NCBI GenBank assembly: GCA_900169235.1 | Contig: FWCC01000113.1 | Location: forward strand, 5,989-67,407 | Source: Zarea fungicola | Lineage: Eukaryota; Ascomycota; Sordariomycetes; Hypocreales; Cordycipitaceae | Length of the DNA: 61,419 nucleotides | Direction: 5' to 3' | Position numbers and translations under genes: made by a program | Shown here: positions 35,917 to 47,677 of the stretch, piece after piece | How positions within the stretch are numbered: the stretch's first letter is position 1 | Layout of the letters: each line of letters opens with the position of its first letter | The notes under the pieces: generated by a model | What the model was told of the DNA's origin: nothing | Seen by the model: only the letters and a program-made list of their open reading frames with translations | The model's database searches: none

Positions 35917-38257
35917 TCAGGATGTCGACTCAGTAGAATCGAGTGCGACACCGTCTAATTGGCTGAGAACTGCACTGAGCCGCTGGTGTTCCTTTGCGCT
36001 TAAGGGATCGACCGGCCAGTCGGAGTAGATCTGGTGAGCTAAGACAGGCGCAAAAGGCGCTTGATGCTGAGGCCCCGCGTATAGACATCTGTCAACCAAT
36101 GCCGCATCCTCAGGACGCATCCTGCTCCTTGTCAGGTGAAAGAGCGTTTGTCCCAGGTAATGATTAAACCCCTGATCACGAAAACCCTGCACGCAGAGAA
36201 CCAGCGTTGAGAGCACCGATTCTGTATCGAGTAAACCCTTTTCACCGACTATGTCTTCCCCACGAATGGCGGCAAGCTCTGCGAGTGGCTGGGCCAAGAA
36301 AGTATCCATGCGCTCGAAGCTATGTCGGATGTAGTACAGCCGGATGAGGGTCTCCAGTGCAACGGTCGCATCAAAGAGCAGCTGTTGTGGCGTTCTTGCC
36401 GCCGTCCACCTGTCCAGGTCAGAGTGGACGGGTTGCTTTTGTAGCTGGTCAGCGGCTCTCATGAATCTCACTACAGTGTTTTGATAGTGCATACTATCGC
36501 AACGTGTTAGCATGAAACCAGCACACTTTTAATTGAACTTACTCACTGTAGCTTTAGGTGCGATGGGAAAACAACTCTGCTCGGTGTCAATTGCATGGGC
36601 AGGTCGCCATACCACTGCATTATTCTCTTATGGTAGCCCAGTAAGCCATGAATAGAAAACCCAGGTCTCTCGTCATCGCGGGAGAAATGTTTGCAGGCAA
36701 TATCGTTGAGTATCATGTTGAGAAGAATATGGCTGCGAAAGACTGAGCCAAAGTGAGCGGGATACAGCTTGTCACTGGAGGGATACCGGAGCCAAATCTC
36801 CCCATACCAATCCGCATTTTCGATTGGGTCAGGCAAGGGGACACTCGGTGGTTTATCAATTAGCGGTCGATCTTGGAAATACCACTGGTTGAAACTGTAG
36901 ACATGTGAGGTGAATTTCATTGCACTGAGGTGGGATGCAAGACTTACATCTGGGTACTAAAGATCGCCCAAGCTGTAAAATCTCTGGCGTCCTGCGCCTT
37001 GCCTTCCACGGGGCTACCAGTGGACTGAAAAAGGCCAAGATTTTCAGCCATGGCCACGGATTGGATCAAGTACGAGCTTCCAATCTTATCTGCTCCACAG
37101 ATTGCGAGCGCAAGGTAGAGTATCGGGCCAGCCTGCACAGTTGTCAATCTGTTAATGCCGCGTTCCATGTCCCACAGACGTTTTGCCTCGGCCATAAACT
37201 GATACCCCAACGTACGGGGGTTCCAGAACTCCGAGCGGTTGGAGAGTGCCAAGGCGCTGTGCTGTTGTGCGTCAGTACAGCTGCGCCTTCGGTATTGGTG
37301 GCATCTACGTTTACGTACCGAGGCATGGGCCAGAATGGAGTTAACAAGAAGAGGCGAACAAAATTGCCGGCCACCTGAAACCATGTCATCCAAAAAGTAA
37401 TCTTTTTGAAAGTTAGTATGCCATTGATATTCGTACATAAAGAAATGGTGCAACATTGCCCGCATGAGATTGTCATCCTCTGAAACCACAGTCCAGTCTG
37501 AGGGCTTGATCTTTCTCAGCCTCGGATCAACTATGCTGGCGGCATGGTAGGGCCTGAAGTATGGTATGCTTTCAGTTTCCTGAAGTCCCAACAGCTTTGG
37601 CGCTGTACTACGTTCCTTGCTAGTTTTGTCTCTAGAAGAGCCGTCGTAGATGGGGGACTGCAGGTACTCATTGCTAGGAGTGAGAAGAAAGCGAGGCATA
37701 GCGGCAACGTAAGGAAATGCGAACCGCAGTTTCGTATCTGTTGACATGGCAAGATCTATCATGACGTCCGCATTCTCGATAAGGCGAAGCACCGATTCAG
37801 GATCAGCACCACGGCGTATACGTCGGAAGACATCCAGTGCTTCATCTTCAGATCGCATTTGGAGGATTTTATAGATCTTCTCGGTGACAGATGCCGATGC
37901 CTGATCTTGCAACTGAGTATACTTGCGCTTGAGCGCTTGCCCCGGTGTTTCTAACGGGTCGGCGTCGTACTCACACCTCACATTCCGTTTACGACATGCC
38001 GCACACGAAGGACGTTGCGCATTGCACTGGGGGTTCCATTAGCACCGGTCAGACCCAGTCGTTTGACAGTCGTTTGACGGCGGGAAACAGATTTTCTATA
38101 CTTTTACTTTACGTTGACGGCACGACGAGCAAGCCGCAGTGGCGATGTTCTTGCGCGGCAATTTTCCAATCAGAGGCCGAGCTGGGCTTGACGCTTGGTC
38201 GATGAACGACGGGTCTGAGCGAGGCGCAAGCGGGCGCAGCGTTGGCCATGAGGCCAT
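35917..38257 (-). CDS. Zn2Cys6 transcription factor, five exons (700 aa)
   Basis: Exons (minus strand): 38257-38102, 38026-37319, 37261-36948, 36894-36547 and 36493-35917. The phases close at 2103 nt. The zinc cluster is at residues 42-70; its first two cysteines (CSSCRQRKVK) lie in exon 1 and the rest (CNAQRPSCAACRKR) in exon 2. A coiled-coil-prone region follows, then the fungal-specific regulatory domain, with LLVNSILAHAS, an EAKRLWDME helix and the DWYGEIWLRYP block. These match metabolic-gene activators of the PF04082 type. Intron 2 (37318-37262) is 57 nt, a multiple of three, and has no in-frame stop, so its retention would add 19 residues. The downstream neighbour is a gene-poor stretch. 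The target is unknown. Confidence 0.87.
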
Positions 38258-38663
38258 GGCTGGCTACTGGATGCAACCGAGCGAAGTGTTATGGCAGTAA
38301 ACTTGATGGTAAACTCTGGAATGGGATAATTGTTACTCTTCTGCGGTTAGGCGACTATAAACCAGCCCACCCCATGACGTCACGTGCGAGTCCAAGCAAC
38401 AACACTACAAATTGCATTATTACCACTATCACACTTGCATTCTGCCCCAGTTGACTCGTATTGGGAGTTTGCAGACCTCTTCCACTGCAGTGCAAGTTTT
38501 AAATCCATATTTAAGCCAGTACTGGAGCACAAAGCTGGAGAGGGAGTCGCCGTGTACAGCAAAAAGGCCGAGAGCAGTGGAAACGACTCATTTAAATTCG
38601 AAATAATAGCAGATACTACGCCTATTTGGGGTATTACATTTTAATCATTACCCTCCTGCATGC
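38258..38663. promoter_or_regulatory. Upstream region of the third Zn2Cys6 gene
   Basis: A 406-bp gap between two minus-strand genes. It contains TGACGTCACGTG at about 38375-38386, which overlaps a CRE-type TGACGTCA and an E-box-type CACGTG. No gene is seen. Confidence 0.5.
38375..38386. promoter_or_regulatory. Overlapping CRE (TGACGTCA) and E-box (CACGTG)
   Basis: The 12 bases TGACGTCACGTG join a perfect palindromic CRE/ATF site to a perfect CACGTG. They lie about 120 bp upstream of the Zn2Cys6 start at 38257. bZIP and bHLH factors bind such sites; use in this organism is untested. Confidence 0.45.
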
Positions 38664-40213
38664 TTAGATCGCACCTGCGCGAGCTGCCTCCCCCGCGTTC
38701 TCATATACCAACTCTTCCATCTTTCTCTTGGCCCTGCCAAGACTGTCCTCGCCAACTCCCATTCTGCGGGCAACGTACCTCTGTGCAACAACACCAATGG
38801 CCAGAGAAAGGGTCTCCTCAATCCACTCAGCAACCCATTCCCTGGGGTCGACTGCTCCGCTATCGATGATGTCACGAATCTCTTCGGGGATTGCCAAGTC
38901 TGCATGTGTCGGCTCCTCGTCCCCGGACTTGGGGGTAAGAGGAGTGTTGGTATCTAGCCAGCGTACCCATTTGGCAGGCACACTTTGGCTGACTGTGGCG
39001 TACTCAATCTGGTGAATAGGGTCAAGAATAAAGATGGCGAAAGAAACCTGGCTGTTGTCCTTGACCTTTGTGTCGCTGTCCTTTTCCGCCGACGTGGTGC
39101 GAGCAAATAACACCCCGTCATCGTCTGTCTCGATGGCTTGAACAGCCAGGAATAGGTGCGAAGTGCGCACCGGGTTGCTTTCACTCAAATCCTCCGTGGC
39201 CCTGGCCTTGGCCTGCTCAACACCTCCGTTGGCAGCAAAGTACTCCTCGGCATACCCGTCGGCGTTGGCTCTGCAAAGCTTGGTACCTTCTGTCAGGCCC
39301 TTAATCAAGCCGAGGTCTCGGGGAGAGTCAGACTGGCGCCACCAAGGGCCGTCTCGCCAGCCAGCCGAGCTTTCACGAGGTCGACGAGAGCCACTCTCCT
39401 GGCCGCGCTGCACGACTAGTAAATCACCGCCTTCGACTTGTGACATGACGCGGGTGAAAACGCCATGAATAAGAGGATCCAGCGCAGGATACCCGACAAG
39501 GTCGTGAGTAATATGGATGAGAAGGCGCTCATGGGAGCTGATGGGCGGCGCGATCGTGTTCAGAATGTTGGTGAATGTCGGCAGTGCTCGATGACGGAGG
39601 TCATCACCTAATTTTGGACGGGTTAGACACAATCAATGGCAAGTAGTTGTAGAATACCGCCTTCATTCTTCTTACCATAAGTGCGAATAGCACCGATATC
39701 GAGGCCCTTGAATCCGCGAACTTGCTCAGCCCATTTCTTGGCGTCCTCATTCTGCTGAACCTCCTTGTATGCCGCTTCAGCCTGTTTCATAGCAGCGCTG
39801 GCAGTGGATAAGATACCTCCCCACCAGCCTCCGCCGCTTGCTGGGGGCTGCTGCTCTGGGACAGTTCTCTTCTCGGCGTCTGGAAGCTCAGAGCTGGTGG
39901 CGCTCGGCGTGAAGCTGGCACGGGCACTCGGGGCACTGTCTGATGACTTGCGCTTATCCTCTGCCGCTAGGTTCGACGGTGTCGGTCGCTTGCCAGCGCC
40001 GGCGAGTCGAGGCGTGTGTGGACGGGAGGTGGGAGGTTCGGAAGCAAGCTGCAACTCGAGATCGGCTAAAATGTCCTTATCGGCGCCGACTTTGGAAGCT
40101 CCAGCCTTGGAGCTCTTTGGCCCAGTGTTGCCACCTTTGGCGTCGCCACCAAGGTCAGAGAAGAGTTCATCGAGATCATCGGCTGCGGGAGCCTTGGTTT
40201 TTTTCGACGCCAT
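38664..40213 (-). CDS. Mtc1-like protein (maintenance of telomere capping 1 family), 493 aa
   Basis: Two exons, 40213-39676 and 39607-38664, with donor GTAAGA. The N-terminus begins MASKKTKAPAADDLDELFSD and is followed by a disordered Ser/Pro/Ala-rich linker to about residue 110. A GGGWWGGILSTASAAMKQAE amphipathic segment and a VRGFKGLDIGAIRTYGDDLRHRALPTF block follow. This N-terminal arrangement is characteristic of the fungal Mtc1 family. In yeast Mtc1 is linked genetically to telomere capping and is found at Golgi/COPI vesicles; its biochemical activity is unknown. The C-terminal half looks like a compact conserved domain without known catalytic motifs. Assignment is by resemblance of blocks and overall layout. 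The gene is divergent from the AT-hook-like gene at 41659. Confidence 0.8.
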
Positions 40214-41658
40214 TGTTGCTGGTTGATGCGGATTCGAGGAGAATAGGATAGATAGATAGGTGCTTGGTGTGACGTTGGATGCGTCTCAAGATGGGGGGAA
40301 AGCTTGGGCGGATTGGCTAGCATGTTAGTAGTTGGTGGGGTGACGGCGCCAGCGGGACGGGCGACAGTGTTCGCTGTAAGCCAGGTGTTTGCCACTAACA
40401 GAGGACCTATCATACGCCAAGGTGGTGCGGCTGAACTCGATACAAGGCGGGAGCTGATGAGGATTATGTACAACGGATATAAACGAGGGGAAGTTATACA
40501 AGAAAGAAAGAAAAAACCCCAATTTCCGACAGAAGCAGCGTGGAAGGGAACTGATTTAATGGTCGGCACGACAATATGCGGTAGCGTACTTATGCAGTGC
40601 ATACTAATCGTCGAGTTGTGCAATTTGTATAGAGTACTTCATCCGCGCAGAGAGCACTGTAGGTATTGGTGCAATTTTGGTACACATTTATTTTTACACT
40701 CCCAATTGGCAACAAAAAGAGTGCATGTACCATGTGCTAATTAAAAAGGGAGAGATGGACAAAGGGGCCAGCGGAGCACCAATGCCTAAAAATCCTACAG
40801 GAGGCGGCTTGAAAGGGACTAGCGCAGATTCACTTCTGGAAGCGGCAATGTTATTGGGCGGGCAGGGCTGTGTCAATCTGCTGAACAAGTGTGGCGGCGC
40901 GGAGGGCCTAGGGATATGTGCTTCCTGTACTACGGATGGCGGGCAGGCTGGCTGATGTCCATTAGTCACTGCACTCAAATGAGCATATTTTTTTTGGAGC
41001 TCTCTACGTCACTACACGCAACTATATACCAGCCCGGCTTAACATTTTTTATATTCTTTATATTTTTGGCAAAGGATCGAGTAGTTCCGGCAGCAGTCTT
41101 GTCCTGATAGTGCCAACCAAAATGTGGCTGGTGCCTGCGCTGCCTTTGACCTCTCCCAAATGGCCGCAGCGCCACAGCTGTACGTACCGAAAGAATAATA
41201 AGTGGGCCCCGGAACCTTGGCTTATTCGAACCACGACACCTCGAGCAAAAACGAATGCCAGGAGAACGAGTACAGCGCGAGCAGAGACACATCCAGAAGG
41301 CTTTGCCATCCACCTCTTGCATCTTCCTTGCGGTTGTCAGATATTTCTCTGCTTCTCGCTCTTTATTCTCACCCTGTTTTTTAATTGCCCTGATTCTTGT
41401 CTTGTCGTTGCTGTTGGCTGACAGTCTCGTCACGTTCTCACTCTTTGGCTCATACAAGCAAAAGTCCACACAACCACTCACCACAACTCGCCACCCTTTT
41501 ACTCGCCACTGCCTCTTTTCACGCTTAGTGGCATTGTCTTGAATATTCTTCCTCACTGTCCATCACTTTTTTCCCCTCTTGAATGATACCCCGCGTTCCT
41601 CTGTTTTAATCTCGCCTGCGCGTGCTTCTCACCTCAGACGCAGCCAGCCGGGCTGACT
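40214..41658. promoter_or_regulatory. Divergent promoter region (Mtc1-like / AT-hook-like)
   Basis: A 1.4 kb region between two divergent starts. The right half is pyrimidine-rich (about 41340-41640), as is common before fungal housekeeping starts. Open frames on both strands lack motifs. Confidence 0.5.
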
Positions 41659-44600
41659 ATGGAACGTGCCCGCAGGACGGTATCGACGGCTTCATCCCGT
41701 CGCAGGACAAATCCCGCCTCTGCCTCTCCCCAATCTACTCCTGAGTCCATCTCTGAGCATTTGCCATCTGCCAGTCCGGCCTTGTCGAATGAAATAAAGA
41801 GCCCGCAGTCCGCGCCGCCTGGCCGTCGCCTGACCAAGACTCTGCAACACAGCTCAAGTTTTTCCGCACCCGGCTCATCCCGCTCTACTCACCTGAGGAA
41901 GCGCTCAAAAACAATGGATGAGTATGGTTTTGAGTATGGCGCAGAGGAAAATGAGAGCCCCAAAAAAGGCGGTCATACTCTTCGTCGACGCGCACGTGTC
42001 GACTACACGTTTGAGCAGATTGATGATGAGGTTGTTGTCCCCAGCTCAACCTCTTCAACGCGCAACAAGAAGCGCAGATCTGACAACAGCTACGACTCAG
42101 AGGATATTCACGCTCATGAGCCCATGCGCAGGCGTGCATCCCTTGACGCTGACACGCCCTCTTCTCGTCGGCGCAACCCGGCGCGCAAGACTTCCTCTGA
42201 GGTAGCAACTTATACTGAGGAGCCTGATGAGGAAGAAAATGATGTCCAAGACACTATTGAGGTCGTTGGCTCATTATCTGATGACGAAAACTCTACTTCC
42301 GCCGCCACAGTTTCCCGCGCAAATGGTTCTGGCCAGGAGGGACTCCCATTACACGCGCCTGAAGCTGTCTCTGGCGGGTCTGAAACCTCTGCTACTGTCG
42401 AAAAATTAGAGAGCAATGAGGACTCCGCAATCATGACTGAGCTCCCCAAATCTGATGATGTGGATGAAGATTCTGACAAGCCAGACCATCAGCTGTTACA
42501 GGAAGCTGATGCATCTACGCCAAAGGACATGCCTGCTGATTCCAAGCAAATCGACATTGAAGAACCAGGGATTAATGGCACGCATGGCTCTGAGCAATTA
42601 TCTGAAAAGCCGTCCTCTGGAAATGAGATCATAGAGGACGAGCTGCAGCAGTCCACTGGGAAGGCAAAGCATGATGATGCCCAACCCTTCTTAGAAGATG
42701 TTATTGACCCTACGCTTACCATGGCCTCGCCCAAGGCTGAAGAAGGTGGTGAAGTCAAAGCTGAAGAGAGCCGCTTTTCGTCAGGCCCTGCCGATGGAGC
42801 AGTTGAAAAGGAAACTGAACAACCTTCTTCTCCGTCATTGCAAATTCAAGAGCAGCTTGATGGCTCCCAAGCCAAGGCTGAGGTTGATGCTGAGAAGGTG
42901 TCTGCTTTTGACAAGAACTGTAATGCGAAGGACTCGAACGCAAATGAGTTGAAAGATGAAGATATGAAAGATGAGCCAATGGTCGATGAGCCAATGGTCT
43001 ATGAGCCAGTCGATGAGCAAATAGTCGATGAGCCAAGGGCTGATGAGCCAAGGGCTGATGAGCCAATGGTCGATGAGCCAATGGTCGATGAGCCAATGGT
43101 TGATGAACCAACGATAAGGAAGCCAATGATCGATGAGCCGATTCACGATGAGTCGGCGAATGAGAAACTCATAGGCAACGAGCCACAAGCCGATTTCATC
43201 GAAAAAATCGCTACGCCAACCATTGAACCTCAACACGAACATATTCCCACATCTGCTACGGAAGGCTCCGACACGGTCATGGACAGTCAGCTTGCGGCAA
43301 AAGCGGATATTAAGACCCTCCCTCAGGAAAGCTCTGCACCTTCACCCACTGTTGTTATTTCCAGACCGCAACCAACGCCTGTTGGCCGTTGGGCGTATCT
43401 AACACCTTATCTTGATGGGGAACACGTAACTTACCCGGAGAAGAAGGAATCAATGGCTGACGATGAAACTCCTGCTGAAGAACCTACTTCCGAAGAGAAG
43501 GATGCTGATAAATACTCCAATGGTATGGAGCCAATGGTAGAAGACAACGATGATGCGCCAGATGCTTCTCAAGCTGAGGCACCGACACCAGCATTGAATA
43601 CTCCCACAAGAGGCTCACCTGTACCCGAGTCTATGGAGCCTACTGCATCAAATTCACCAGTTCCGGTTGCGGATGACGCAGATGAGGGTGACGTCTCTGA
43701 TTCAGAGAACGTTGAAGTGCAGCGCTTCTTCCGCTACCGGAAGCTTCGAGATCCAGAAAACTATATTTCGGCCATAGAAAACTTCGAGGACATGTCAACA
43801 GCAGAGCTGTATGAAGTCCTTGAAGCTATCAATGTCTCTCTTGTTCAGTGGCAAACGGAGTGGACAGGACTTGGTAAGGTTGTCGACGATTACGAGAATT
43901 CTCTCCGCCGCCGACTGGCCGATTCCAAATACGAATCTCGTACGAGAAACCTTCATCAACACGGCATCAACTACGAAGAACCGGAATTTGTCGTTAAAGG
44001 GTACAAGGCTAAGGAAAAGGAGGTCATGAGCGAAACCCGCTACCTCCAGGGTCAGGACCGTATCATGGCTGCAGCGTATGGGTTTGAATACGATCCGCAT
44101 CCATCCAAGATTGGACGCCAGAACCCCGAGACGCAGCAAGCCGGCATCATGACGAGAGGACGCTCACTCCGTAACCAACCTAGGCAGACGGCAAAGGCGA
44201 CTGAAGCCGACGAAGTGACTGGAAAGAGAACGCGGAAGCCAGTCCAGCTCTTTGACCCGGCTGCGCAAGATGTCAGTCGCAGCTCAACGCCGGTTCCTAC
44301 TAAGACCAGACGGCGCAGAACGGGCAATGGCGACGACGAGATGGTTACCTCGAGCTTCAACGGTGACGCTAATTCGGATGTTGAAGACCCACCGTCAAGA
44401 ACACGACGCCGACGCGCTGGGCGCCCGCAGACCTCTGTACCTGGTATGGCCGATGACTCTGGAGCATCCCAGGATATAGTCGACGCCGGTCATGATGATG
44501 CCGCTCGCCCCAGTCGCAGAGGGCGACACCGCGCTGCCATTCGATACGACGACGGCTACCCCGAGCCAGAGATGGAAGATGACCACCAGCACCAGCACCA

Positions 44601-45337
44601 GAAGGCTCCTAAGCGCCATCTTCTCACCCTCAAGATTCCTCGCATCAAGAATCCAAGCGAGCCGTCATCGGCCATCACCGACAATGGTGATTCGCGACCA
44701 TCCACAGCAGACTCTGAATCCAGCTCTACCGCCGAGTCGTCTTACTCCTTCCGACCCAAGCGACAGAAGCGATTCCGCGACGAGCAGGAGGAAGCTGAAG
44801 CCGCCGGTCAAGGCCCTCCAAAGAAGAGAGGCCGGCGCGCGGCAGAAGATGTGCTGGCCGCGACGAGCTTCCCCATTGGAGAGGTTACCCCAAATGCCAT
44901 CCGCAAAACACCCAAGATCAAGGTTGTTCGTGTCGCCCAGGCTAGCCGCTTGGGAACGCCATCTTCAGTGGGCGGTGATGCGGACGAACCGCGTAAAGAT
45001 TACAAGTTGATGACCAAGTCAGAGAAGATGTCTGCCTCGATGAAGAGTAAGATTAGACTGCAACTACAACCTTCAAATAGGTACGAGATATTTTGCTAAT
45101 ATTTACATTTTAGGTCGATGGGCCAACGGTAACATGGCTGGTGCCGTCGAGAAGCGAAAGGCTACCTTGGCGGCGAAGAAGGCGGCTCAGGCTGTTGCAG
45201 ACCAAAAATCTGGGACTACGACCCCCAAGAGCACTACCAAGGTTGTCAAGCCAAAGAAGGATGGTCCTCCTAGACAAGATTCTCAGCCCTTGCCTCCTAG
45301 CACCCCCATTATGGGATATCCGTTTTCTGCCTCCTAA
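41659..45337 (+). CDS. Large acidic disordered protein with AT-hook-like motifs (1203 aa)
   Basis: I do not recognise the family. Exons are 41659-45046 and 45114-45337; the donor GTAAGA and branch GCTAAT give KSRWANGNMAGAVEKRK at the junction. Residues 1-440 are disordered and alternate basic (RRR, KKRR) and acidic patches. Residues 438 to about 495 are an imperfect DEPMV pentapeptide array. A conserved-looking helical block sits at about 685-830 (VQRFFRYRKLRDPENYISAI onward, ending near MTRGRSLRNQPRQT). The C-terminus carries several AT-hook-like sequences (RRRAGRPQ, KKRGRRAAE) and ends in GYPFSAS. This composition suggests a nuclear, chromatin-associated protein; that is inference. The gene is divergent from the Mtc1-like gene. 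Confidence 0.8.
42969..43145 (+). repeat. Coding 15-bp minisatellite (DEPMV repeats)
   Basis: About eleven imperfect copies of GATGAGCCAATGGTC lie in frame in the large acidic protein. They encode DEPMV with variants such as DEPRA, YEPV, DEQIV and DEPTI. Neighbouring copies are often identical, and changes mostly keep the period. It should be length-variable between strains. Confidence 0.92.
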
Positions 45338-46776
45338 CCAGAGGAGTAAGCATGTATCATTGTTGTTAATGATGCATTCTTCTTTCCTTTGTTCAGAGGT
45401 TCTGGTTTTATCGGCTTAATCACGAACACGCACGCCGCACAATATCCAGTACACTCGTGTACACAAAGTTTAAGGGGAAAAGAAGGTCCTTTCCTATGTT
45501 TTTTTTTCGGTTTTATTGGCCTGCCTTGAAAACTTCTTTGTATTGTTTCCCTCTAATTTTCCTTGTGTTTCCCTTCACGTTTAGCATGTGAACCTGCGTA
45601 TTAGCACATTCAATGCAGCGCATCATTGGTTCTGGATAGGCGTTTTCTGTTCGTTTTCTTGGCAACTGGCAACTGGTAATTGGCAGGTCTCTAAAATTAT
45701 TGATCTTCCTCCCGTCCTTTTTTTCGTTCTGCTTGGTGGTTTCTTTTCGGCTCCACCGAAGACGCTGGTACACGTAGGGGTGGACCGAATGCAGACATTT
45801 TGCTTTTTTGTTTTGCTTGGAACCAAAATGTGTATGGGATAATGTATTTGACTGTTACTGCATAGTTTTGAATCCAGCGATGATGTACTAATGTCGTTCT
45901 ATCTTGTGATCTGCATGTCTACCTAATATTGCTCTTTGGGATACCTTATGTGCTTGGCTTGTAAGCCAACCGGATGCCAAGTCCGCAGTGTTTGTAATCG
46001 ACTATAAGACTTCCATGAAAAGCAATCACCTACCACAGAGCCGACTCAATTTTTGGTCAAGTAAATCATTCGATGAAAGGGCAGCGTCATGGTAATGGCC
46101 ACAATTGGCAGAGTATGCACGGCCTTGTCGCCTACAGGGTAGTCAACTTGGCACTGGATGTGAACCACATAATCGATCAAGTTACTAGGACTGGTACTTC
46201 TTATTTCGACGGCCCATGTCAGCCGAAAGATGGGAGGGTCAATGGCTTCGCTGTGGCAGGTTGCCGCAGGACAGAAGATATTGTATTACAACTTACCGCA
46301 GTGACGACGCTTACCTCATACTAGTGGCTTTTGGAAATATCAGGAAAAGATTGCGTACCTACCATTTGAAGAATGGAGTTGACATATCACGGCTGATAAT
46401 TGCTGAGACTAGGTTGTTACTTTGTTTTTGTGCTCGTCATTGATGCGATATCTGGTATGAATCGTCCCTACACGCCGCAACCAAAATGCAGAGCCGGCAA
46501 AAAGTCCTGTACCACTAGGCAATTCCACCTTCCAGAGTCTAGAATAAATAAAAAGAAGAGGTGCCCGCGATACAAAAAACCCTTTCCATCCGCGCCTTGT
46601 CCCTTGTAAAAAAAGAGGCCGCATTCGGGACGTTTTTGTATAAAAAACCATTTGCCAATGTCTTTTTTGTTATCTTTTCATGAAATTAAAAAAAAAACAT
46701 TTCGCCAATTTCCCCTCCGATTTGCCATAAAAAACGTTGCTTTCTTTTGTGTTTTTTTCTCCCGAAATTTCTTCGT
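45338..46776. other. Intergenic between convergent genes
   Basis: A 1.4 kb gap holding two 3' UTRs. An ATTGGCAACTGG-type tandem (about 45660-45686) and T-rich runs near 45500 and 46730-46760 are visible. No gene is supported. Confidence 0.55.
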
Positions 46777-47677
46777 TTACATGACGACACCAGAGTTGCT
46801 GGCAATACGGGGCCATAGCTCGGCAGCCTCCTTGCCAACGGGGCCGGTGATGGCGGAGCCCTTCATCTCACCCTTGGGGTTGACGATGACACCGGCGTTG
46901 TCCTCGAAGTACAGGAAGACACCGTCGAAGCGCTTCCAGGGCTTAGCCTGGCGAACGATGACGGCGGGGTGAACCTTCTTGCGGAGCTCAGGCTTTCCCT
47001 TCTTGACGGTAGCGACGACCATGTCACCGACACCACCAGCGGGCAGACGGTTCAGGCGGGCACCGATACCCTTGACGGCGATGATGTACAGGTTACGGGC
47101 ACCGGAGTTGTCAGCGCAGTTCATGACGGCACCGCTGTCAACATGTTAGTGTTCGTCTTTCTCGTCTCGGCGAGTGGTAGAGTTGATTCGGAGTCTTCAT
47201 TCGGCAGGGTGCGTTGGAACGTACACAGGGAGACCGAGGGTCATCTTGAGCTTGCCACCAGGGGCACCACGGCTGCGCAAAGTCTGTCAGTATATCTGAG
47301 TTGTGAGAGAAAGTATTGCATTTCTGCCGCATTGCTCTGCCCGCATAATCCATCAAAGAGACGTCGGTCAACCACACTTTCAAGGTTGGTAGCGAAAATA
47401 AGTGGCTAGTTGAATGCGACAAGTAGATGAAAAATTGCAAGTGATAGAATGGTGCCAAGAATGTCGGCTAATTTGAGTCTCGTTGTGGCTTTATTTCAGT
47501 CCATGTCGAATTTGACTCGACGCTCCCATGTGTCGTCGTATCCGGCTCTCATCGAAAAAAGACGTCAGGCTATTGTTGCTCGCAGTTCCCCCTCTTGACC
47601 CTCATTTTTTCCCCGTTGAATTGATTGTCGAGACAGAGCAGCGCATTCTAGATAAAAACTTACGAGATCTTGGCCAT
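46777..47677 (-). CDS. 60S ribosomal protein uL14 (L23), 139 aa
   Basis: A component of the large ribosomal subunit. Exons on the minus strand are 47677-47664, 47272-47225 and 47134-46777; total coding is 420 nt, exactly the usual eukaryotic length. The first exon encodes only MAKI plus part of a serine. The protein is basic and nearly invariant, with [34 protein letters not shown] and [11 protein letters not shown] as landmarks. Intron 1 is 391 nt, much longer than the other introns in the window (mostly 50-110 nt), and contains a weak C/D snoRNA-like element. Ribosomal protein genes of fungi often have introns near the start, so the structure fits. Confidence 0.95.
47489..47561 (-). ncRNA. 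Candidate C/D-box snoRNA in the uL14 intron
   Basis: On the minus strand a box C-like CGATGA (47549-47554) is followed about 50 nt later by a box D CTGA (47496-47499). The bases directly outside can pair (CTTTTTT with AATAAAG, six of seven). The C box deviates from the consensus and no clear C'/D' boxes are seen, so this is a weak call supported mainly by position and the terminal stem. Confidence 0.2.

Noticed and set aside
42969..43145. CRISPR-like array because of regular repeats.
   Set aside because: The repeats are contiguous in-frame 15-bp units without spacers.
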